Source: Wyeomyia smithii (lineage: Eukaryota; Arthropoda; Insecta; Diptera; Culicidae). From it: DNA of 64,000 nt. The translations under genes and the position numbers were made by a program. The stretch is from positions 28,730,506 through 28,794,505 of the forward strand of contig NC_073694.1 in NCBI RefSeq assembly GCF_029784165.1, given 5' to 3'. The notes under the pieces were generated by a model that was not told the origin of the DNA, made no database searches, and saw only the letters and a list, made by a program, of their open reading frames with translations. Of the stretch, positions 56,161 through 64,000 are shown in pieces (position 1 is the stretch's first letter; every line of letters starts with the position of its first letter).

Positions 56161-57400
56161 TGTAACGTTTAGTCTGCACTAGAACGCTTCGAATCGACGC
56201 GACAAGTAACTTCCGAATTCCTATGTTGCGTTTCATCCGTGTGGAAGGCGTTATCTAAGCGCTCAGCACTGCCTCGAGTCAATCATCTCAATTGTACGGG
56301 TGGCATGGCTATCTACCTATCTCTTATCGTGTACCTACTTATCAGTTTCGCTGAATTCGAACACGGGACGATATTACATGCAAATATTGAACATTGATTT
56401 GACGCCGCCAGCCGATGACGGATTGCGTGACTTTCCGCGCTCTGGTGTGATTTGGATAGATGTCGGATCGCGACCAGATCTCGTGAACCCAACGGGACCG
56501 GATGCACGTTCTTTATGACCCAGTAGATAGTACTCGCAGTTGGTCTCAAACAGCACCAGGGTTTATCGACATACGAGTTTCAAGAACTCTCGACGCAGCT
56601 CGGTGAAGGAATTTGTGAGAACACGTGTTTCCACTCCATAACAACCGGTTGGGCATGAGTTTGGTGAAGTGCGTCTCTTTCCTCTTTTCTTTTCTTTGGC
56701 TTCAACAATCAAAGCGCAGACGCGCACGCGGCTTAAGTGTTGCCAAGTGTGAACTGCGCTGCGCTGAGAAATAGATCCTGCTCCTTTCTTTCCGTAGCAT
56801 CCTCCCGCGATCGGCAGGCCGACGGTGATGTATTGTCCTTGACGGGGGTTCAGATTTCCACCGAAGCATTCCTAGGCGCGATAAAACTATCCGATCATTT
56901 GATCGGATGACGTTGCAGTGTTTTCTGAGAAGAGAGATTGCCGATTTGTCCGGAGGCAAACTCGGTGCAATAAACATGAACCCGCCCTGCCCCGCAGGTG
57001 GTCAGAACCACTGATTGCGGAATTGTCCTTCGGGTGGTTTGCTGCGTGCACGTTCATCATCAGCTTTTTTTTTTTCACCGAAAGATGTCAAAACACGGCA
57101 TCGGTGTGAGGTCTCTATTTATCGCCGGATTCGAATCTCTTCCAGTCTCTCTGGAAATTAAACACAAATAGAAACTGTAGCCAAAATTTGCCCACCAGCA
57201 TGTCAGTGTTTTCCTTTATTTGTAGTAACTGTATGCTCGAATGTGGTTGAATGCGGTTGACAATCGGACAAAAATATTGCATGAAGCTTGCCCCTACGGG
57301 GACAATAGGATCGAATCTTTTATTTTAAATTCGTTTGTTTTCAGTCAATCAATGGCTGACAGTTACGGCTGAGAGGAGTTGGGATGGGTATTAATAAAGA
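56161..57400. other. GC-richer unique block, candidate regulatory DNA
   Basis: A complex island with overlapping short ORFs on both strands and no recognised domain. Notable sites: octamer ATGCAAAT (about 56,378) and a proneural-type E-box GCAGGTGG (56,994-57,001). It may be a distal enhancer or part of an unseen transcript; neither is shown. Confidence 0.3.
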
Positions 57401-59600
57401 AAGTGTTTTCTTTGGATTGATGTGCGCAGGTTTTTCGGGAGGGATCGAAGTCACTCGGATGAGTTTTTCGAAATTCAGAATAGGCTGATGGATGTGATAT
57501 TTCTAGTTCAGATTGAAAGATTTATGGATGTCATCGCTGCAAAGGTTAAATTTTAACTCGGTGAGTTCTACAAACCATCAGAAAAAGTAACAAGAATGGA
57601 AAACAACAGCTATCAAAATTATAATCGGCGAGGAAAATATCCTCAGCAGCAGTTGTCTTAGCGTTTTGTTTCATATTATGTTATATGTTATATTGTTTGT
57701 TTCGTTTCTGAACATTTAAGAACTAAAAAGTCTATTCTATGATGACAAAGCCATACTTCATTAGATAGGAGGCGTCAAACGAGATTTTTACCACAAAACA
57801 ATTCTTCCATGAGGGTCCGGAATACTACTAAACTTTCTTTATCAAGGACGTCAATTTAGAAGCTGATGATACTGAATATTTCCGTTTGTTTTCTTCCTGT
57901 AAATACGGAATTATTGATACAAAAGTGTTCGATCTTGACTTATTTTGATGAATCGTCTCCGTGGTAAACGTTGCTCAGTTTCAAATTTAAATCCATAATT
58001 GAGTAATGTACACAGTAAATATTAATACTGACAAGATGTTCCTTCGAAAATAGCATTAGAAAAAATAGGAAGTTCATTTGGAAAAGTGAAACAAAATGCT
58101 TACGTAACTATTGAACGGCCCCTTATTTCACCACTACGTTCCGCTTCTTTGAAGGAAATTAGCATGATCCAACAATTTCTGGCGAACTTTGAAGCGTCGC
58201 AGAGCCAAGGCACTGAAAAGTATATTAATATGAGAACTCCCAATCAGTGCTGATAAAAGTCATTTTCCCCAGCAAAATTCTTCGAAAATTACAGCCAATC
58301 ATTTTCAATTTCCCTTCCAATGATCGCAGCACTCTTTCAAATACACAAGATTTTCGTCCTAGTAACGTGCTGTTATACTCAGATGAAATAGATCGCGCGA
58401 ATCGTTCACGGTTACGGAATAAAATTTGACGACAAATCCAACCAAATGATCTTCACTTCAAAGCGAAAAAGAGAAACAAACAGTCCACTCAACCAAAATG
58501 AACCGCACCGAAACACTTTTTCACTGGCACTGACCGATGCCTTAACAATCTTCGTTAACTGATAAACTGATTTTGTTGTCTTGCTTCCATCGCATGAAAT
58601 AAAATGAGGTGTTTTGACAGTTCACTTTCATGCAAAAAGCGGGAAGGGAGAACTCTGAAAGGATTGTAAAAAAATAACGTTTATCGATGTTTTTTTTCAC
58701 TTTCATTCAAGAATGTCAACAAATATCAAGCCTGATTCCAACTGAACACGTTGAGCACGTGATTCTAAGCCAGAGTTATGGTGGCTTCTGGTCTTTTTTG
58801 ACGTTTGTTTTGCGTTTTCAGCAGGTAATTCTTTTCATTTTACCTAATTCAGAACTTATTTGTTTCTTGTTAATTTTCCTTGATTTTGACCAGCAGTTCT
58901 GAGATTAATTTCGAATTGAGATTCTCATTGTTATTTTTTGATTTTTGAAAGAATTTTCGTAAATAAATAACCTTGTTTTGGGATCCCATTTTTAAACTTT
59001 TTCTTTTAATATAAGTCTTTAGATGTTTTGTAAATTTTTTGAAACGTTATATGCAGAGTTTTAGATCGTTATCGAAAATTTTGATTCTTAGGTTTCAACA
59101 CGGTTTGCTGTGAGTTTATTTTGGATCATTTGTTTCCACTTTTTTGGTCAATTTAAAATATTTGTTTTGGGAATTTTTTTAATTATTTTTCAATTTTCTC
59201 GACCTTTAGAACTGCTTCTCGCTGTAAATCTTATTCAAAACATTTCTAGGAGATTCTGATTTTAACTGAGAATTACCTTTACATTTTTTTTTAAATTTTT
59301 TTTTCTAATTTTGAATTTTATTGCTTTGGGGATATTTGTTTAGAATTAAGTTTTTTAGCAGATGCGGGTGAAAAGTTTTTTGTTTTCAGATATCTGGTCC
59401 TAGCAAGTATTTATAGTAAGTTCAAACATTATCTTGGCATATTTCAACGAACGGAAGCAGAGAAATATTCCAATTTTCCCTTAATAAATTCAATTAGACG
59501 AACATGACCAATCAGTGCAAAAAATAAGAAACGAGGTTCACATCGAAAACAGAGTGCTAACAGCTATATTTCATGCATTAGAAGTCCAGGGTGCCATGTG
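57401..59600. other. AT-rich non-coding stretch
   Basis: No gene recognised. 58,780-59,230 has weak satellite-like words (ttctgagattaatttcg, cctttagaactgcttc) but no clear period. Confidence 0.5.
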
Positions 59601-61534
59601 AATTTATATCATAACTGAACTAAATCAAATCAAGAACCAAATTACTGTCCCAAAATCAAAACTGCAAACAAACCACCCGCGGCTCGTGCACACGGAACAG
59701 AGCACAGATACAGAGTCAACGGTCGATTGATATGTGGCCACGAGCTCCGGCCGTGCGGAAATAGAAGGCGCGAACAAAGCAACGTCAGTACATCAGGTCA
59801 ACATTGAGAAGATATCACCTATGGATTAGTTAGTGAGCTGATTTTTTCCCTTCATTTTATCCTACTTGCTCGTAAGGGTCCGCCAAACGGAAACGTAACG
59901 AAACACAAATTTGCACTCGTGCCATACCAAGAGCGATGGTTTGTGGTCGATCCTCATTCTACACGATTCTAACAGTCGAACTCTTCCTCGTTTGCTCTTT
60001 GCTCTTGTTATCAGTTGAATGGTATCATTCATACACAAATTCCTGGGGTTTTCTTCCTCGAATCGACATGTTACCTTTTGCTAGATATCACTTCGAATGG
60101 AAAGTTGGGCCTGGTGACATGTCCTTTAGACGGTCGCTTCCCATCAGGACATCATCATTACCGTCTAGACGAGCTGCAGGGGCTCGTGCCTCGTCCGATC
60201 GCGCCTCTAAGACCAGCAGCGTCACCTCGAATCGATCACTGCGGAAGATAATTGAACAGCTGGAGATCAGAAATCGACCACCGGCAATGTGTCCTTATTT
60301 GCCTCGAACTGAACTGTTTCTTTTTGGGCACGAGCAATGAAGCTGTTTATGTTTTGGGTAAACAAATACTCCACGTTAACCGCCCTCCCGGGGTTCGTAC
60401 CGGGAATCGTTTACAAGACTATTTACACTGATTGGTGACCCACACACGTGGTTATTATTTGACAACAATCTAATTGAGACTATTCCTGGTCCGAAATGCC
60501 CAGGTGTTGTTTTCTAAGAATTTTTAATTTGAGCAAAAACCTTAACCTGTGACTGAAGGCACTGTACGGGCCAAGGTTACCCACAATCCGACGGCAATCG
60601 GACAATAGCGGGGCACATAATGAAAAAAATAATCCGAACGAATTCAGCAGTTTTAATTAACCCGACACCCGACATGTGAATGGCCTTCTGTCGTCTGGAA
60701 CGTGCCCGGAATCAAAGGTGAAATAACCAGGGTGCATTTTGATTCCGATCTCCTAACTAACTAATTCCGCCCATTTCGATGCGTTCTGCAACGCGACGTT
60801 AGGATGCGGGAATTTGTCACGCGTGTGCATCGATGGGCCTGCTGCTGCTGCTTCTGTAAAATTCGTCCTCATTCTAATGCTAATTTTCGCAGGGGTTGAT
60901 CCCGGCCGCGCCGTTGTTGAACACTTTGTTGCTGCGCATAAATTTGCACCAGCAGCAGACGTCGGCTGCTGCCCGGCTGAGATGGTGACGATGATGGTGA
61001 CGACGACGATTAGGTACTGGGACGAAGAGTGGAAAAGATCGAATTACGCCGCCGTCGCTGCCGCCGCGGAGACTCGTGCCTCAGATGGCTGCTGTCGCAG
61101 AATGTGCTCCTAATGTCTGTCCCGCTCGAGCCGCTAATTGCAGGTTTCGCAGATGGCGTCAAGTTTGTTGCCTGTCGAAGCTGACTGACGATGAATGGAA
61201 TGGTCGGATGGAAGAATGCTCTCGGAGATGTTTGCTCTATGGGTAAATTTCCTCACAGATTCAAAGATCACAAATTATGCAGCAAGTGGGTAAAAATTAC
61301 GTTTTTTGTACCAGCTACTGCGTACTTATATCATTAGATTTTTGATGAATGAGCAAATTTTCTTCTAAGTGCCAGCCTAGCACTTGATGACAAATCGGCT
61401 GTTTTGAAGCGCAATATTATGACGTTCGAAGCTGCTGAATATTTCTGTTTGACAAAATATTTTATGACTCGCAACGGTTAACTCATCTTACGTGATTATT
61501 TGCCTATTTTCGTTGCTTGGTACGTGCTAGGCCA
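59601..61534. other. GC-richer unique block with unsupported ORFs
   Basis: Contains a 134-codon frame (59,936-60,340 +) starting with a hydrophobic segment (FYTILTVELFLVCSLLLLSV) and turning Ser/Arg-rich, and a 99-codon Ala-rich frame (60,814-61,113 +). Neither has a recognised domain or supporting gene signals, so both are left as open frames. Confidence 0.35.
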
Positions 61535-61614
61535 TATATGAGCTCGAATGTCTGCCATTCTATTTAGTCGATTTGATGCAGTTTACAGAGCTATTACTTG
61601 GAAAGTGGAGGAAA

Positions 61615-61815
61615 ATGTTTATTGTGTACTTACTAATTGCGTTACCAGCACTTAGCTTACTGGAAGCATCAACAGAAGCCACATTCAACAGAACCGTTCC
61701 AGAATTACCAGAAGATAGAAGAAGTTTTATGATTTTTATTCCTGAAATTCATAGGTGTTCCAAAGGTCAAATGTTTGCAGACGGTCGCTGTCGGAAGAGT
61801 TTGACTGACGCCTAG
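61615..61815 (+). CDS. Putative small secreted peptide (66 aa)
   Basis: Open frame starting MFIVYLLIALPALSLLEAS, a good signal peptide (cleavage probably after EAS). A short mature region follows and ends HRCSKGQMFADGRCRKSLTDA. The C-x2-GQ-x3-GRCR pattern resembles small secreted peptides found across Diptera with a CPxGQ...RGRCR tail; that link is from memory and the function is unknown. The frame is open from 61,573 but the Met at 61,615 gives the clean signal peptide. TATA-like TATATG lies at 61,535-61,540 and ATTAAA at 61,917-61,922, about 100 bp past the stop, so a compact single-exon gene is possible. It could also be a last exon or chance. Confidence 0.5.
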   Translation: MFIVYLLIALPALSLLEASTEATFNRTVPELPEDRRSFMIFIPEIHRCSKGQMFADGRCRKSLTDA

Positions 61816-61922
61816 AAGCTTCTACAACAAGACATCCAAGTAATACTGCAAATTTTGCTGAAGTGATCATCAGTCTATAATATGTGCGGAAGAAACAGTG
61901 TCTTTGAAGAAATATACATTAA

Positions 61923-64000
61923 AAGTTACTGTGCCTAATTATTCCCAAGTAGTTGAAGATTCCACATTCTTAGTTTTAATTTTTCCCCCAAAAGTTAACA
62001 ATCATTGATAGTTTGCAGCTTCTGAAACTTTTCGGTTTGTAAAGGAACAAATCTTTATCTTTCTAATCTATCTTTTGGTTATTATTATTATTTTATTAGG
62101 TGCAAACGTTTTTCACTCTGGAGTTGTGATAATCAGTGTAGATTATTATTTTCACCAGCATGACTACATTTTATGATTTGTCGTCGAAAATAGTCACCAA
62201 AATCCAAATAATACCATTCGCAGTTGTCGAAAAAAAAATACTGAAAGAGATTTTCGAACTATGGCTCAATATTAATTAAGCATTCATCAACATATCGTCA
62301 AATATAAAAAAATTTGCGTAAAGACGTGACAAGTCGAGATGTCATCTCAAATGTGTCATAACCTTCAGAAAGTTATTTTAAGATTACTGAAAAGCCATCT
62401 GAAGTTGTTAGAGAACCATCAAAGAGTTCTAGGAAGCATACAAATTAGCAAAACCTTTTAAAGAAATTTTCTGTACATAGCATAGCATAAACTGCTGCAC
62501 AACTTCGTAGTTGGTGCTAGCAACAATACTCTGATTACGAGAACAAATTACCTTCGTTCCTGAGCAGCAACATTAAATTTGGGATCTAATTTAATGTTAT
62601 TAAACAAAGGTCAGATGTCTCCAGAGAATTGTTACCGCCCTGGCCACGTCCTTGCAACTGTTGGGGAACGGAAAAGGAATGTTAGTCCAACATTTACTTA
62701 AGAGAACCGCAGAGAACTCTACGTGCCCTCATTAATGTTACGTGAGATGGGAAATTTTAGTAGGAAAGGGAGACCCTGGGATACATCTGTTAGATGTTGC
62801 GGGTCGATAATTGATTATATTATAGGTATGAATTTTGAGAGCTAAGAGCGGAGGCTGTTGTGATTTACCGACTTTTTAGTTTAAATTGTATTTTATCAGT
62901 TGAATTTTAGATTATTTATATAGCAATTTTACTATTTTATGTTTTGAGGTTAGGGGTGAATGTATACATATATAGTTTAGTTATACGCTTATTATTATCC
63001 ACCGATTTGATATAATTGTCATTAGTCGCTAATCAATCTTCAGACAGCCAGTCCGAAGGGATTTTACCACATCATATATTTTTTTCATTACATCTAAACT
63101 GATAGTCGAATATTGTCAAATAAGACCCACGCGAACAAAGTCCAATGTTTTCCGAAACAGAAACTCCGAACCTCTAAAAATTTTTGTTAAGTGACGCATT
63201 CGTATGAACTAGAAACGCTCTGTATATTTACAAACATTCTAGTAAAAAATTAGTTTATTTTCCCTCTACTCTCAACCGAAAATACATACTAAACAGATCT
63301 GTATGAAACTGCCTCTACAAGTCGATGATCAAAGCAAAAAAAAAATGCAGCGCCGCCTACATGTGAATAAACGATTGAATGAGTATATAGTATGTCCACA
63401 CATACAACTCAAACAGAAAAAAAATCTCAAAAAATAATATCACTTATCTTGCACAAAATCCTCCAGAGACTGCATATTCCGATATATCTGTTGTTTGGGA
63501 CACCAACACCAGTAATTTTAGTAGATTTCACTATTTATTTTCTCGCAAAACACACTTTAAAAGAAGAAATTACGTGGAGATAAAAGCGCGCACAAACAAT
63601 CGGCCTTGTTGCCAGTTTCCCTCCCTATTAAGAAATTTTCTGTACATGTTCGAATATTCAAATCTTTGAAAAAATCGGAATAGAGTCATTAAATCTCGAA
63701 TCGTTCTCAACATTTCCTCACAAAGCCTCCAGAAAAATGAAAATCTTTGGAAAAATATCTAAAAGTCACTAAAATGGGAGTAGCTTGTTCGAAATACAAA
63801 TCGGAAAAAATAAAAAAAAATGGTGGAAGTTCATCATTAAGTTCGTTTTGGAAAGTTGTAATGAATAGATCACAATGAAAAGAATAATTGCTATAAGGGT
63901 ATAGAAAGTTATCAGGAAAAATAAAAAAATGTCACCTAAAAGTTAATGATTTGTTACCGCAAAATTATCAAAAAGTAGTTGCAAATTTGCTAACAATTCA
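61923..64000. other. AT-rich non-coding stretch with one repeat-like patch
   Basis: No gene. The patch 62,630-62,810 (ccaacatttacttaagag..., gggagaccctgggatac) has the look of a dispersed mosquito repeat, perhaps a LINE untranslated region, but I cannot assign it. The remainder is featureless AT-rich DNA to the window end. Confidence 0.45.

Noticed and set aside
56994..57001. Single GCAGGTGG E-box
   Set aside because: About two such octamers are expected by chance in 64 kb; without a partner site it is not evidence of an enhancer.
59936..60340. 134-codon frame with a hydrophobic start
   Set aside because: The amino-terminal segment could be a signal anchor, but the rest is Ser/Arg low complexity. 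No poly(A) or splice evidence, and an overlapping frame at 60,015-60,251 is equally open.
60814..61113. 99-codon Ala-rich frame
   Set aside because: Composition follows GC-rich GCTGCTGC/GCCGCC repeats; no recognised domain.

Overview
The window looks like nuclear DNA of a culicine mosquito (Aedes-like). It has one host developmental gene in about 60 kb of AT-rich, transposon-packed sequence. It also carries a Juan-type Jockey retrotransposon, RTE and CR1-like LINEs, tRNA-derived SINEs, and several classes of non-autonomous DNA transposon. The species call is inference: no rRNA or tRNA gene or other diagnostic locus is present.

The one confident host gene is an achaete-scute family bHLH proneural transcription factor at 33,511-34,425 (+, single coding exon). 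It has a GAGA/TATA-bearing upstream region, a probable 149-bp intron just after the stop codon, and an AATAAA signal at 35,143. A second, tentative gene at 61,615-61,815 (+) would encode a 66-residue secreted peptide. GC-richer unique blocks (about 5.4-8.5, 18.2-18.6, 21.0-22.4, 32.4-33.5, 56.2-57.4 and 59.6-61.2 kb) stand out from the AT-rich background. They are candidate cis-regulatory DNA for the proneural gene. One of them, at 6.6 kb, pairs a proneural-type E-box with a Hairy/E(spl)-type box.

Region by region. 0-3 kb: decayed Tc1/mariner transposases. 4.0-5.0 kb: a hAT-type non-autonomous element with a perfect 8-bp target duplication. 9.3-10.5 kb: a diverged direct repeat. 10.7-12.8 kb: a dead RTE LINE with a SINE inside it. 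13.3-14.3 kb: a pogo-like element holding a long alternating purine-pyrimidine tract. 16.2-16.6 kb: a LINE fragment split by a SINE inside its PQGS motif. 18.6-20.6 kb: a 2-kb foldback with Transib-like ends. 24.4-31.6 kb: two CR1-like LINE fragments flanking a nearly full-length but broken RTE. 36.9-38.9 kb: a pogo-like MITE, a LINE 3' end with RNase H, and a 78-bp hAT-like mini-element. 39-50.5 kb: a 67-69-bp tandem satellite interrupted by a 7-kb block that contains a Harbinger-like element, a GGGGTAA-ended element, a duplicated host segment and a second Transib-like foldback. 51.2-55.6 kb: an intact, recent Juan-like LINE.

The most notable signals are these. Two foldback elements begin with CACAGTG, the V(D)J RSS heptamer, are flanked by 5-bp duplications, and share a nested A-B|B'-A' plan. 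The Juan-like element carries an Inr+DPE promoter whose initiator spans its insertion junction. The satellite shows higher-order structure and two small palindromes per unit. A tandem duplicate serves as a paralogous 'empty site' for nested insertions. I found no operon, CRISPR array or prokaryotic-type system.
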